This document shows positions 37,496-46,576 of a stretch of DNA of 64,000 nt, in pieces (within the stretch, counting starts at the first letter, position 1; every line of letters begins with the position of its first letter). The notes below the pieces were generated by a model that searched no databases, was not told the origin of the DNA, and worked only from the letters and a program-made list of their open reading frames with translations. Source of the DNA: Rhodobacterales bacterium HKCCA1288 (GTDB lineage Bacteria; Pseudomonadota; Alphaproteobacteria; Rhodobacterales; Rhodobacteraceae); contig CP065161.1 of NCBI GenBank assembly GCA_015693905.1, positions 496,001 to 560,000 on the forward strand. The letters are read 5' to 3'. Both the position numbers and the translations under genes were made by a program.

Positions 37496-39264
37496 TGACT
37501 GATCTGTCCAACCCCTCTGATCTGCCAAAGCGCAGGATGCAATCGTTGTATGCCCGCTCAGAACAGGTGCAAAAGCGCCACCAAAAGGGTCTTGCGCTGC
37601 GGATTCTTGGCATCTCGGCCATCACAGTGGTTTTGTTTTTCCTATGTGTGCTTCTGTGGTCAATCGTCTCGCGCGGCATTCCCGCGCTCTGGCAATATCA
37701 AGCCGAGATTGAACTCTATTACGACCCTGCAATTCTGAATGAAAACGGGGGCGAAGTTACGCCAGAGGAACTCGCTGACGTCAGCCTGCGCTCGGGGTTT
37801 GAGCGCGGGATTTACGCAAACTCTCTCAAGGCCACAATTGAGGCCGCAGGGATTGACGTCATGGCCACTGTGACCGCGCGCTACGCTGACCGTGCGGAGG
37901 AAATTCTTGCCCAAGCAGGGCTCATGGATGGGGCAGGGGTGCCTCTGTCGGATCTGCGAAACGGTGCTGTTGCAGGGGGTGATGTCGCCCGTATCTTCGG
38001 CCAAGCGGGCAGCGCTTTGCGCGGGGCACAATCTGCCCTTGAGGGCGACGATGTCGCGGCCGCAAATACCGCGCTTGAGGCCGCCGTTACGGCCCTTTCT
38101 GGTGCGGGCTTTGCATCTGCCGCGTCACAGGTTCAGGCCATTGCCGATGGGATCACGGTTGATGCCATGCCCGCTGCCGCCGCCGCATTGGCGCAAACAG
38201 GCCTGCAATCTGCCTTACTCGATGCCGCAGGTCTGATGCGCCAACCCGCTGAATTTGATGATGCGGCCTTGGCCTCGATGATCTATGCCGCCAATCGCCG
38301 TGATACGCGTGATTACCTCGTAGCTAATCCCAATCTGGTCGGCGAAACTGAATTCACAGGCGTGCCTGTTGCAATCTCGCTCACCCGCTATCTGACGGGT
38401 GAATTGCAAGGCCGCGGTCAGGCCGATATGCCACCTGGTTTTGGATTGGGTCATCTGGCCATGGCGGATGCAATGGTTGAGGCCGACATCATCAATCGCC
38501 ATTTCCATTGGAAATTCTTCACCAATCTTTACTCGCAAAGCGGTGAGATTACGGGGATCGGCCCTGCCTTGATGGGCTCGCTCTATATGATGCTGGTGGT
38601 GTTGGTGTTCTCGCTGATTTTTGGGGTCGCAGCCTCGATTTATCTTGAGGAATTCGCGCCCAAAAACAAATTCACCGATTTCATCGAGATCAACATTGCC
38701 AACCTTGCGGCGGTGCCGTCCATCGTGTTCGGTATCCTTGGGGCCGCAATTTTGTTCGCGCTGACGGATCTTGGAATTACAACCTCCATTCGCGGCACGG
38801 CCTTGCTTGGTGGCTTTGTTCTGTCTTTGATGACACTGCCCACCATTGTGATCGCGACCCGCGCGGCCCTCAAGGCGGTGCCGCCTTCAATCCGCGAAGC
38901 AGCCCTTGGGGTAGGGGCCTCGAAGGTGCAGGCCATGTTCCACCATATTCTGCCCCTCGCAGCGCCTGGCATTCTAACGGGCACGATTATCGGTATCGCG
39001 CAGGCCCTTGGGGAAACCGCACCTTTGCTGTTGATTGGTCTGTCTGTATCAACGGGCGCGGATCTGCTATCCTCGCCCTTCAGCGGGGGTCTGTTGGAGC
39101 AGACACAATCGATGCCAACGGTTGTTTACCTTTTGGCACAAAATGAAGATGCGCCTGTGCGCGAAGGTTTGGCACAATCCGCGATTATCGTGATGCTGGC
39201 CCTTCTGTTCTTGTTGAACTTCCTCGCCATTATCCTGCGCCGTAAATTCGAGCGGAGGTGGTAA
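37495..39264 (+). CDS. pstA: Phosphate ABC transporter permease PstA with large periplasmic domain
   Basis: Second permease subunit, 589 residues against about 300 in E. coli. After one N-terminal helix (about 35-60) there is a long extracytoplasmic region of about 290 residues, of the DUF3333 kind but enlarged by an Ala-rich helical stretch (about 130-240). The core permease (about 355-589) has SIREAALGVGASKVQAMFHHILPLAAPG in short blocks. pstB follows after 3 bases. Confidence 0.92.
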   Translation: MTDLSNPSDLPKRRMQSLYARSEQVQKRHQKGLALRILGISAITVVLFFLCVLLWSIVSRGIPALWQYQAEIELYYDPAILNENGGEVTPEELADVSLRSGFERGIYANSLKATIEAAGIDVMATVTARYADRAEEILAQAGLMDGAGVPLSDLRNGAVAGGDVARIFGQAGSALRGAQSALEGDDVAAANTALEAAVTALSGAGFASAASQVQAIADGITVDAMPAAAAALAQTGLQSALLDAAGLMRQPAEFDDAALASMIYAANRRDTRDYLVANPNLVGETEFTGVPVAISLTRYLTGELQGRGQADMPPGFGLGHLAMADAMVEADIINRHFHWKFFTNLYSQSGEITGIGPALMGSLYMMLVVLVFSLIFGVAASIYLEEFAPKNKFTDFIEINIANLAAVPSIVFGILGAAILFALTDLGITTSIRGTALLGGFVLSLMTLPTIVIATRAALKAVPPSIREAALGVGASKVQAMFHHILPLAAPGILTGTIIGIAQALGETAPLLLIGLSVSTGADLLSSPFSGGLLEQTQSMPTVVYLLAQNEDAPVREGLAQSAIIVMLALLFLLNFLAIILRRKFERRW

Positions 39265-39267
39265 GTC

Positions 39268-40077
39268 ATGGAGACGAAAGTGAATAATATGCAACTCGAC
39301 ACCCGTATTGCAGGCGAGGATGCCATCAAGATCGCCGCGCGCAATGTGCAGGTCTATTATGGCGACACCCATGCGATTAAGGATGTGAATGTCGACATTC
39401 TCGATAAAACTGTGACCGCCTTTATTGGGCCGTCAGGCTGTGGAAAATCGACCTTTCTGCGCTGCTTGAACCGCATGAATGACACCATCTCGATTGCGCG
39501 TATTGAGGGCGATATTCGCATTGATGGCGAGGATATTTACGACCGCCGCGTTGACCCTGTGCAATTGCGCGCCAAGGTGGGGATGGTGTTCCAAAAACCA
39601 AACCCGTTTCCGAAATCCATTTACGAAAACGTGGCCTATGGCCCGCGCATTCACGGCTTGGCCCGCAGCAAGGCTGATCTAGACGAGATTGTCGAAAAAA
39701 GTTTGCGCCGTGCGGCCCTGTGGGATGAGGTGAAAGACCGCCTTGATGCCCCGGGAACGGGTCTATCGGGCGGGCAGCAGCAGCGCCTTTGTATCGGGCG
39801 GGCTGTGGCCACCAACCCTGAGATTTTGTTGATGGACGAGCCTTGTTCAGCGCTTGACCCTATCGCGACCGCGCAGGTGGAAGAATTGATTGACGAGCTG
39901 CGCAGCAATTATTCGGTCGTGATTGTAACCCACTCGATGCAACAGGCCGCACGCGTCAGCCAAAAGACCGCGTTTTTCCACCTAGGAAACTTGGTTGAAT
40001 TTGACGACACCTCAAAGATTTTCACCAATCCCGAAGACCCGCGCACCGAAAGCTATATCACGGGCCGTATCGGCTAA
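39268..40077 (+). CDS. pstB: Phosphate ABC transporter ATPase PstB
   Basis: Energises PstCA. It has 269 residues. Walker A is GPSGCGKST, the signature is [10 protein letters not shown], Walker B is [14 protein letters not shown], and the H-loop is [14 protein letters not shown]. The long internal segment [24 protein letters not shown] is quoted in part only; [15 protein letters not shown] is diagnostic of PstB. GGAGGTGG precedes ATG 39268; a second in-frame ATG lies at 39289. Confidence 0.97.
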   Translation: METKVNNMQLDTRIAGEDAIKIAARNVQVYYGDTHAIKDVNVDILDKTVTAFIGPSGCGKSTFLRCLNRMNDTISIARIEGDIRIDGEDIYDRRVDPVQLRAKVGMVFQKPNPFPKSIYENVAYGPRIHGLARSKADLDEIVEKSLRRAALWDEVKDRLDAPGTGLSGGQQQRLCIGRAVATNPEILLMDEPCSALDPIATAQVEELIDELRSNYSVVIVTHSMQQAARVSQKTAFFHLGNLVEFDDTSKIFTNPEDPRTESYITGRIG

Positions 40078-40099
40078 TTCTCGGCTTGGAAGGGCTGCC

Positions 40100-40813
40100 A
40101 TGAACACGAATGAACATATCGTTTCCTCATTTGACCGCGACCTAGAGAGCATTCAGGCGGGGATCATGAAGATGGGCGGGTTGGTCGAGGACTCGATCCA
40201 TAAATCGGTCTTGGCTTTGGACACGCGCGACCCTGAACTGGCCGATCTGGTGCGGGCAGGGGACGCGGCCATTGATGCCTTGGAAACCCAAGTGAACGAG
40301 GAAGCCGCGCGCATTTTGGCCTTGCGCTCGCCGACAGCGTCCGATTTGCGCACGGTGCTTTCTGTTTTCCGCGTCTCGACCAATTTGGAACGGATTGGGG
40401 ATTATTCCAAAAACATCGCCAAGCGCAGCCATGCGGTGATGGCGCAGCCCCCGATTGAGGGCGCAACTGCCTCACTGCGCCGAATGGCGCGCGAGGTGGA
40501 ACTGATGCTTAAAGATGTGCTTGATGCCTATATCCAACGGGATCTGGGCTTGGCCGAAGATGTGCGCGAGCGCGATCTTGAAATTGATCAGATTTATTCT
40601 GCACTTTTCCGCGAATATCTGACCTTTATGATGGAAGATCCAAGATCAATTACGGCCTGTATGCATTTGCATTTTATGGCAAAAAATATTGAGCGCATGG
40701 GGGATCACGTCACCTCGATTGCAGAGCAGGTGGTCTATCTCGTAACAGGCGCAATGCCTGAGGATATCCGCCCCAAGCAAGATGTGATCTCTGAATCCTC
40801 TAACAAGTCGTAA
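40100..40813 (+). CDS. phoU: Phosphate signalling protein PhoU
   Basis: Links Pst transport to PhoR, keeping the Pho response off when phosphate is ample. It has 237 residues in two three-helix bundles, each with the E(D)xxxD metal motif region (ETQVNEEAARILALRSPTA and DLEIDQIYSALFREYLTFM, shown in part). ATG 40100 follows GGAAGGG; the frame extends upstream through the end of pstB and was trimmed. phoB follows after 22 bases. Confidence 0.96.
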   Translation: MNTNEHIVSSFDRDLESIQAGIMKMGGLVEDSIHKSVLALDTRDPELADLVRAGDAAIDALETQVNEEAARILALRSPTASDLRTVLSVFRVSTNLERIGDYSKNIAKRSHAVMAQPPIEGATASLRRMAREVELMLKDVLDAYIQRDLGLAEDVRERDLEIDQIYSALFREYLTFMMEDPRSITACMHLHFMAKNIERMGDHVTSIAEQVVYLVTGAMPEDIRPKQDVISESSNKS

Positions 40814-40835
40814 TCCAACAAAAAAGTAGCGTAAC

Positions 40836-41522
40836 ATGGCACATTCCCCCGTAATTTTGGTTGTCGAAGACGAACCCGCACAGCGCGAGGTTTTGGCCTA
40901 TAATATCGCGGCCGAAGGGTTTGACGTGCTGACCGCCGATAGCGGTGATGAGGCATTGCTTATCGCGCGCGAAACACCGCCCGATTTGATTATCTTGGAT
41001 TGGATGCTGCCCAATGTGTCAGGCATCGAAGTGTGTCGTCAGTTAAAGTCAGGCACGCAAACGGCGCGGATACCTGTGATCATGCTTTCTGCGCGATCCG
41101 AAGAGGTCGACAAAATTCGCGGCCTTGAGACGGGCGCAGATGACTATGTCACGAAACCTTATTCCTTGGCCGAACTTCTGGCCCGCACCCGCAGCCAGTT
41201 GCGCCGCACACGGCCATCTTCGGTGGGGGAGACATTGGAATATGAGGATATCAAACTCGACACCAGCGCACATCGCGCATTCCGCGGTGAAGCACAGATT
41301 AATCTTGGGCCGACTGAGTTTCGTTTGCTGACCGCCTTCATGGAACGTCCTGGTCGCGTTTGGAGCCGTGAACAATTACTCGACCGCGTCTGGGGCCGCG
41401 ATATCTATGTCGACAGTCGCACAGTCGATGTTCATGTTGGCCGTCTGCGCAAGGCGCTGCGAGGCGGGGGCGAGGGCGACCCAATTCGCACTGTGCGCGG
41501 CGCCGGATACGCTCTTGGGTGA
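40836..41522 (+). CDS. phoB: Phosphate regulon response regulator PhoB
   Basis: OmpR-type regulator of 228 residues. The receiver has acidic EDEPAQ at 11-16, phospho-Asp55 in LIILDWMLPNVSG, and Lys in VTKPYSLAEL. The winged-helix domain has GPTEFRLLTAFMERPGRVWSR and SRTVDVHVGRLRKAL. It should bind the Pho box before pstS. It is unusual only in closing the operon, away from its kinase phoR at the other end. Confidence 0.96.
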   Translation: MAHSPVILVVEDEPAQREVLAYNIAAEGFDVLTADSGDEALLIARETPPDLIILDWMLPNVSGIEVCRQLKSGTQTARIPVIMLSARSEEVDKIRGLETGADDYVTKPYSLAELLARTRSQLRRTRPSSVGETLEYEDIKLDTSAHRAFRGEAQINLGPTEFRLLTAFMERPGRVWSREQLLDRVWGRDIYVDSRTVDVHVGRLRKALRGGGEGDPIRTVRGAGYALG

Positions 41523-41561
41523 TCAGAGGGGCGCGAGATTTTGCGCCTATCCATTTATCCG

Positions 41562-41575
41562 ATAATCATGATTAT
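41562..41575. promoter_or_regulatory. 14-bp AT-rich palindrome upstream of the luxR-type gene
   Basis: ATAATCATGATTAT is perfectly symmetric. It lies in the 192-base gap between phoB and the LuxR-type gene, about 140 bases before the latter. It could be an operator, but no factor can be assigned. Confidence 0.35.
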
Positions 41576-41714
41576 GTTAATTATTGTAATGCGGAAACAC
41601 GCAGGATCACTTCAATAAAGCAACGCAACCACCTAATTTAACGAAGAAATAATATTCGCTCGACAGCCATCCCCCCGCGCAGATACATTCAATTCGCTAA
41701 ACTTGGGGGTTGTT

Positions 41715-42464
41715 ATGGTTGATGCACGAACTGCGCGTTACTTAGCCTGCGCTGATGCCGAGAGCTTGGTCACGCTTCATCAAGAGATGCTGACGTCTTA
41801 CGGCTTTCGCTGTTTCATATATGCCACCAACCCAATTGCTGCTGAATTTGGCAAAACGGGTCACGCGCATGACAACCGTATCCTGCACAACTGCCCTAAA
41901 ACGTTGGTTGCGGGCTATGTTGGCGAAAATCTCTATCGCGTCTGTCCTATCGTCAAATGGGCCATGTCCAACACTGGTGCAGAACCTTGGACACATCTGT
42001 CATCAGCGACACCTGATGGAACCGCGTTATCTCGTGCCGAGCGCGAATTATATGAGCTTTTTGCGGCTCACGCGATTACAGCGGGATATACAGTTTCGCT
42101 GCCACAGCGCCACCATGCGGCAAATGCGGAATTCGGATTGATCGGCGCAGAACATATGACCCAAGAGACACTTATCGACATCTGGGATGAATATGGTGCA
42201 GCTATCTTTGGCTATTGTCATCTGTTTCACCTATGCGCCACTGCACTGCCCGTATCGCCACATTTGCGAATCTTAACCGAACGACAGCGCGAAGCGTTGG
42301 AATTGGTAATCAAGGGACGCACCATGCGCGAGATAGCCTTTGCCATGGAGATAAATGTAACAACGGTTGAGAAACATCTACGCGGCGCACGAGATGTGCT
42401 ACAGGCTGACACAACTGCGCAAGCCGCCGCTAAGGCACTGGTTTTAAATCAAATTTTTATTTGA
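41715..42464 (+). CDS. LuxR-type transcriptional regulator (solo)
   Basis: A 249-residue regulator with an N-terminal autoinducer-binding domain (about 12-170) and a C-terminal LuxR HTH (about 186-245; LTERQREALELV, MREIAFAMEINVTTVEKHLRGARDVL). No luxI-type synthase lies in the window. At the place of the near-invariant Asp-Pro of acyl-homoserine-lactone receptors it has Cys77-Pro78 (NLYRVCPIVKWAM), so its ligand may differ. ATG 41715 has GGGGG upstream; a TTG 12 bases earlier is in frame. The gene is followed by a lux-box-like palindrome and a small transcript. Confidence 0.88.
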   Translation: MVDARTARYLACADAESLVTLHQEMLTSYGFRCFIYATNPIAAEFGKTGHAHDNRILHNCPKTLVAGYVGENLYRVCPIVKWAMSNTGAEPWTHLSSATPDGTALSRAERELYELFAAHAITAGYTVSLPQRHHAANAEFGLIGAEHMTQETLIDIWDEYGAAIFGYCHLFHLCATALPVSPHLRILTERQREALELVIKGRTMREIAFAMEINVTTVEKHLRGARDVLQADTTAQAAAKALVLNQIFI

Positions 42465-42518
42465 GATTGATCGCAGAGCAAGTTTATTAACCAATTTTTA
42501 ACCTATCTCACAGTTGCG

Positions 42519-42530
42519 TGACCATGGTCA
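42519..42530. promoter_or_regulatory. 12-bp palindrome before the small transcript
   Basis: TGACCATGGTCA is perfectly symmetric and lies 3 bases before the lux-box-like palindrome, centred 59.5 bases before the predicted start site. It may be a second operator. Confidence 0.4.
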
Positions 42531-42533
42531 GCC

Positions 42534-42549
42534 CTGAGGAATTCCTCAG
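42534..42549. promoter_or_regulatory. lux-box-like palindrome (CTG-N10-CAG)
   Basis: CTGAGGAATTCCTCAG is a perfect 16-bp palindrome with the CTG-N10-CAG layout of lux-type boxes. Its centre is exactly 42.5 bp before the start site predicted from the TATAAT at 42572-42577, the position at which LuxR-type activators work. No -35 hexamer is recognisable, as expected when an activator replaces it. Confidence 0.6.
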
Positions 42550-42571
42550 TGTCGAATGTTCTTAAATTGAA

Positions 42572-42577
42572 TATAAT
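42572..42577 (+). promoter_or_regulatory. -10 element of the small transcript
   Basis: Consensus TATAAT. The start site would be near 42584. Upstream sequence at the -35 position (GTGTCG or TGTCGA) is poor. Confidence 0.55.
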
Positions 42578-42583
42578 AACGCT

Positions 42584-42712
42584 ATGTGTCGCGCGGTGTC
42601 CCCCGCAGGCACATACAGGTTGTACCTAGAGCAACCTGTCAGTCCCGCGTCCCCAAATTAAAAGCGGGCTGTTGGCGGCGTCATTCATGTCCCTGAGTGA
42701 CGCCGTTTTCAT
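42584..42712 (+). ncRNA. Candidate small RNA downstream of the LuxR-type gene
   Basis: A predicted transcript of about 129 bases. Structure: a 5' G/C-rich hairpin; an 8-bp stem ACAGGTTG/CAACCTGT (42615-42639) with a 9-base loop; a CCCGC/GCGGG pairing (about 42643-42667); and a final terminator stem. A reading frame of 25 codons starts with ATG at the predicted +1 (42584) and stops at 42661, so a leaderless peptide is possible. Not recognised as tmRNA, SRP RNA or 6S RNA. Confidence 0.5.
42676..42709 (+). terminator. Intrinsic terminator of the small transcript
   Basis: CGGCGTCA (42676-42683) pairs with TGACGCCG (42698-42705) across a 14-base loop, followed by TTTT. It could also serve readthrough from the luxR-type gene. 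Confidence 0.72.
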
Positions 42713-42720
42713 TTAACAAG

Positions 42721-42746
42721 AAAAAAGGCAGGGGTTGCCCCCTGCC
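42721..42746 (-). terminator. Intrinsic terminator after tsf
   Basis: On the minus strand GGCAGGGG-type pairing (42739-42746 with 42727-42734, 4-base loop) is followed by TTTTTT. It ends the rpsB-tsf transcript. Confidence 0.85.
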
Positions 42747-42774
42747 CTTCATTGTTTCGCAATTTGGTGCGGAG

Positions 42775-43650
42775 TTAGCCTTGGACGGCCTTCGCAACTT
42801 CTGCGGCGAAATCTTCTTTTTCCACCACAATGCCTTCACCAACCTCAAGGCGCACAAACCCTGTCAGCTCAACACCCGCTTCTTTCGCTGCAGCCGCGAC
42901 AGTCAAGTCTGGGTTGATGACGAAGGCTTGGTTCACCAAGGTTACTTCGGAGAGGAATTTCTGCATACGGCCTTCGATCATCTTCTCGATGACAGCCTCT
43001 GGCTTGCCAGATTCACGCGCGATGTCGATTTGCACCTGACGCTCTTTTTCCACAATCGCAGGATCCAGATCATCCGTAGACAAGGATGCAGGGTTCACTG
43101 CTGCAACATGCATCGCCACCTGACGGGCAAAACCTTCATCGGTGCCATTGAACGCGACAAGAACGCCGATCTTGCCCATGCCATCAGCCGCGGCGTTGTG
43201 CACATAAGACACAACCGTCTGGCCCGACAATTTTGCCATGCGGCGCAGCGCCATGTTTTCACCGATTTTCGCAATCGCATCGGTGATCACTGTTTCAACA
43301 GGCTTGCCGCCCATATCCGCAGCTTTCAACGCATCTACATCATCCACGTCAAGCGCCGCTTGCGCGATGCTTGCAACCATGGATTGGAATTCAGCGTTTT
43401 TCGCAACGAAATCGGTTTCCGAGTTCACTTCAACCGCAACCGCGCTGCCGTTTGAAACAGCAACAGCAACCAAACCTTCGGCCGCAGTGCGACCAGATTT
43501 CTTGGCCGCCTTCGCCAAACCTTTGGTGCGCAACCAGTCAATCGCGGCGTCAAAATCGCCATCGGTTTCGGTCAGCGCTTTTTTTGCGTCCATCATGCCT
43601 GCGCCAGTTGCTTCGCGCAGGTCTTTTACCATTGCAGCTGTAATTGCCAT
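42775..43650 (-). CDS. tsf: Elongation factor Ts
   Basis: Nucleotide exchange factor for EF-Tu, 291 residues. The N-terminal UBA-like module is [20 protein letters not shown]; core segments [14 protein letters not shown] and [20 protein letters not shown] are typical. AGGAG precedes the ATG. It follows rpsB on the same strand as usual, with a 109-base spacer that contains a strong hairpin. Confidence 0.97.
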   Translation of the reverse strand: MAITAAMVKDLREATGAGMMDAKKALTETDGDFDAAIDWLRTKGLAKAAKKSGRTAAEGLVAVAVSNGSAVAVEVNSETDFVAKNAEFQSMVASIAQAALDVDDVDALKAADMGGKPVETVITDAIAKIGENMALRRMAKLSGQTVVSYVHNAAADGMGKIGVLVAFNGTDEGFARQVAMHVAAVNPASLSTDDLDPAIVEKERQVQIDIARESGKPEAVIEKMIEGRMQKFLSEVTLVNQAFVINPDLTVAAAAKEAGVELTGFVRLEVGEGIVVEKEDFAAEVAKAVQG

Positions 43651-43677
43651 GGTGAGAATCTCCTGATTTGTAAGTCA

Positions 43678-43696
43678 GGCGGGGATATGCCCCGCC
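43678..43696 (-). other. Hairpin in the rpsB-tsf spacer
   Basis: GGCGGGG/CCCCGCC with a 5-base loop lies about 28 bases before the tsf start. No T run follows. It may limit readthrough or stabilise the rpsB message. Confidence 0.6.
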
Positions 43697-43759
43697 GATA
43701 TGTCACAGATATGTCAGTCGAGCGGGAAAGGCGCGCTTCCCCGCCAAACTTAGAACCCC

Positions 43760-44551
43760 TTAGGCAGAAGCGTCTTCTGCGGCTTCTTCAGCAGGTGCTG
43801 CTTCGGCCAAGGTTTCTTCGACAGTCTCTTCCATTGCGCCAAGGTCAACGCCAGCTGCATCCATCTGCGCGCTCATCCCATCAAGGGCTGCGCGCGAGAT
43901 CAGATCACAGTAAAGGCTGATGGCACGCGCCGCGTCATCATTTCCAGGAATGACGTAATCCACGCCTGCGGGCGAACAGTTGCTATCAACAACCGCCACA
44001 ACGGGAATGCCCAGCTTGTTGGCTTCGGCAATGGCGAGGTCTTCTTTGTTGACGTCAATCACAAAGATCAGATCAGGCAGGCCGCCCATTTCGCGGATAC
44101 CGCCAAGCGAGGCTTGCAGCTTCGCCTGATCGCGCTCCATGCCAAGACGCTCTTTCTTGGTCAGGCCCTCAATACCATTTTGCATCGCTTCATCAATCTC
44201 GTTCAAACGCTTGATCGAGTTGGAAACAGTCTGCCAATTGGTCAGCGTGCCGCCCAACCAACGGTGGTTCATGTAATACTGTGCGCAACGCTCTGCCGCT
44301 TCGGCAATGGGGCGCTGTGCCTGACGCTTGGTGCCTACGAACAAGATGCTGCCGCCTTTGGCAACAGTTTCGCGCACAGCAACCAAAGCCTGCTCAAGCA
44401 GGTCAACAGTCTGGGTCAGGTCAAGAATGTGAATCCCATTGCGGTCGCCGTAGATATACGGAGCCATGCGAGGGTTCCAACGATGGGTCTGGTGACCAAA
44501 GTGAACGCCAGCTTCCAAAAGCTGACGCAAAGAAAAATCAGGAAGCGCCAT
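43760..44551 (-). CDS. rpsB: 30S ribosomal protein S2
   Basis: A 263-residue protein of the small subunit. It begins [21 protein letters not shown] and has the [20 protein letters not shown] and [15 protein letters not shown] blocks of S2. The C-terminus carries an acidic Ala/Glu tail of about 30 residues ([20 protein letters not shown]). GGAAAGGAAAC precedes the ATG. It diverges from psuK across a 220-base gap. Confidence 0.97.
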   Translation of the reverse strand: MALPDFSLRQLLEAGVHFGHQTHRWNPRMAPYIYGDRNGIHILDLTQTVDLLEQALVAVRETVAKGGSILFVGTKRQAQRPIAEAAERCAQYYMNHRWLGGTLTNWQTVSNSIKRLNEIDEAMQNGIEGLTKKERLGMERDQAKLQASLGGIREMGGLPDLIFVIDVNKEDLAIAEANKLGIPVVAVVDSNCSPAGVDYVIPGNDDAARAISLYCDLISRAALDGMSAQMDAAGVDLGAMEETVEETLAEAAPAEEAAEDASA

Positions 44552-44771
44552 AATAGTTTCCTTTCCGGTTTGCGCCTGAGCGAGGGATCAGGGGCCGTGC
44601 CCCAACCGGTGGATCGATAGGGATGTCTCCCCTATGCGACCCGCCCTCGCCTGTGAATTGCCCTTTCGGACAGGCGCGCTTTAGGGCATTTTCCCCCTGC
44701 CCGCAAGGGCCATCTGCAACAGCACTGCTGGGGCATAGACGTAGGCCGATAGGCGGGATAGAGACGCAGCC

Positions 44772-45662
44772 ATGACAAAAAACAGCATTATCTGCATCGG
44801 ATCGGTTCTGTGGGACGTGATTGGTCGCACAGATACGGCAATGGCCCTTGGCGATGATGTTGCGGGGCGTGTTACGCGCATCCCTGGCGGGGTGGCGTTG
44901 AATATTGCCATCGGGCTTGCCGCCTATGGGATGCAGCCCGTTTTGCTGACCATGATCGGGCGTGATGCCGAAGGCGCGGATTTGCTGGCCTTTTGCGAAA
45001 AGCGCGGCATGAATTGCGACCATGTTTTTCGCAGCTCTGAATGGCCGACCGACCACTACATGGCGATTGAGGCGCAAGGCCAAGTGATGGCTGCCATCGC
45101 CGATGCACATGGCCTTGAGGCCGCAGGCGCGCAGATTTTAGCCCCCCTAGAGCATGGCCCCTTGGGGGATGCCGCGGCCCCCTATCAAGGCGTAGTGGCG
45201 CTTGATGGCAATTTGACCGAGGCGCTTTTGGCTTATATTGCGGATGCCCCTGCCTTTCAGGCGGCGGATTTACGCATTGCGCCCGCATCACCCGGCAAGG
45301 CCACGCGTCTTTGCCCGCTTTTGCATCACCCAATGGCAAGCCTTTATGTCAACCGCCGTGAGGCCTGTTTGATTGCAGGGCAAGCGCCTGACCTCTCGGC
45401 CACAGAGGCCGCAGATGCGCTGATCGCGGCGGGGGCGGCGCGCGTGATCGTGACCGATGGTGCGGGCCTGACTGTAGACGCCAAGGCGGGTGCCGAAAAA
45501 GTAACGGGCACGCCACCACAGGTCACCGCCACCCGCGCGACAGGTGCAGGGGATCGGTTCATGGCCGCCCATATCGCCGCCGAAACCGGTGGTGCATCGC
45601 GTCAAGAGGCGCAAATGTTTGCACTCAACGAAGCCGCCGCTTATGTGGCGGGAAAGGATTAA
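44772..45662 (+). CDS. psuK: PfkB-family kinase, probable pseudouridine kinase
   Basis: Phosphorylates pseudouridine at the 5' position. It has 296 residues. The PfkB fold shows ICIGSVLWDVIGRTD at the N-terminus, GGVALNIAIGLA, and the second signature TRATGAGDRFMAA with the catalytic Asp (about residue 262). Its identity as PsuK rests on the direct link to psuG, which begins 2 bases after its stop. Together they degrade pseudouridine to uracil and ribose 5-phosphate. Confidence 0.85.
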   Translation: MTKNSIICIGSVLWDVIGRTDTAMALGDDVAGRVTRIPGGVALNIAIGLAAYGMQPVLLTMIGRDAEGADLLAFCEKRGMNCDHVFRSSEWPTDHYMAIEAQGQVMAAIADAHGLEAAGAQILAPLEHGPLGDAAAPYQGVVALDGNLTEALLAYIADAPAFQAADLRIAPASPGKATRLCPLLHHPMASLYVNRREACLIAGQAPDLSATEAADALIAAGAARVIVTDGAGLTVDAKAGAEKVTGTPPQVTATRATGAGDRFMAAHIAAETGGASRQEAQMFALNEAAAYVAGKD

Positions 45663-45664
45663 GC

Positions 45665-46576
45665 ATGCTTCCCCTCACCATAGCCCCGGATGTTGCGCAT
45701 GCCCTAAAGACAGGCGGCGCTGTGGTTGCCCTTGAAAGCACCATCATCACCCATGGCATGCCCTACCCCGCCAATTTTGAAACCGCACAGGCCGTTGAGG
45801 CCGAAATTCGAGACCAGGGTGCGGTGCCTGCCACAATCGCAGTGGTTCAGGGGGAAATTAAAATTGGGCTTTCCGAGGCAGAGTTGCGCAACCTTGCGCA
45901 GGTCACGGGGGCTGCAAAACTTTCGCGGGCTGATTTGGCGGCGGCGCTTGTTCTTGGCCAGACAGGTGGCACCACAGTGGCCGCAACCATGATCTGCGCC
46001 CATCTTGCAGGCATTCGCGTGTTTGCTACGGGGGGCATTGGGGGCGTGCATCGCGGGGCGGAGCACAGTTTTGACATCTCTGCCGATTTGCCAGAACTGG
46101 CCGAAACGCCTGTGACGGTGGTCTGTGCGGGGGCAAAGGCCATTTTAGATTTGCCCAAAACATTTGAAACGCTCGAAACATTGGGCGTGCCTGTCATTGC
46201 CTATGGCCAAGAGATGATCCCTGCCTTTTGGTCACGCGACAGTGGCATTCGCGCGCCCCTGCAAATGAACAGCCCCCAAGAGATCGCCCGCGCCCATCTG
46301 ATGCGCGGGACATTGGGGCTGAATGGCGGGCAATTGGTTACAAACCCAATTCCTCAGGCGGATGAAATCACCGCCGAAACCCTTGCGCCTGTGATCGAAA
46401 ATGCGGTGCGCAAGGCCGATGCACAGAACATCACCGCAAAGGCACTGACCCCCTTTCTTCTCGCTGAAATTCTAGAGGCCACCCAAGGGGCAAGCCTTGC
46501 AGCCAATATTGCCCTGATCCGTAACAATGCGCGCCTTGGCGCGCAGATTGCGCTGGCCATGGCAATGGAACCCTGA
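45665..46576 (+). CDS. psuG: Pseudouridine-5'-phosphate glycosidase
   Basis: Breaks the C-C glycosidic bond of pseudouridine 5'-phosphate. It has 303 residues. Family landmarks are ALESTIITHGMPYPANFETA, TVAATMICAHLAGIRVFATGGIGGVHRGAE (in short parts) and SRDSGIRAPLQMNSP. It is the second gene of psuK-psuG. No transporter for pseudouridine is next to it here. Confidence 0.93.
   Translation: MLPLTIAPDVAHALKTGGAVVALESTIITHGMPYPANFETAQAVEAEIRDQGAVPATIAVVQGEIKIGLSEAELRNLAQVTGAAKLSRADLAAALVLGQTGGTTVAATMICAHLAGIRVFATGGIGGVHRGAEHSFDISADLPELAETPVTVVCAGAKAILDLPKTFETLETLGVPVIAYGQEMIPAFWSRDSGIRAPLQMNSPQEIARAHLMRGTLGLNGGQLVTNPIPQADEITAETLAPVIENAVRKADAQNITAKALTPFLLAEILEATQGASLAANIALIRNNARLGAQIALAMAMEP

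Noticed and set aside
41562-41575. Palindrome ATAATCATGATTAT as a lux box for the LuxR-type gene
   Set aside because: It lacks the CTG/CAG half-site ends and is too far from the start codon; kept only as an unassigned symmetric element.
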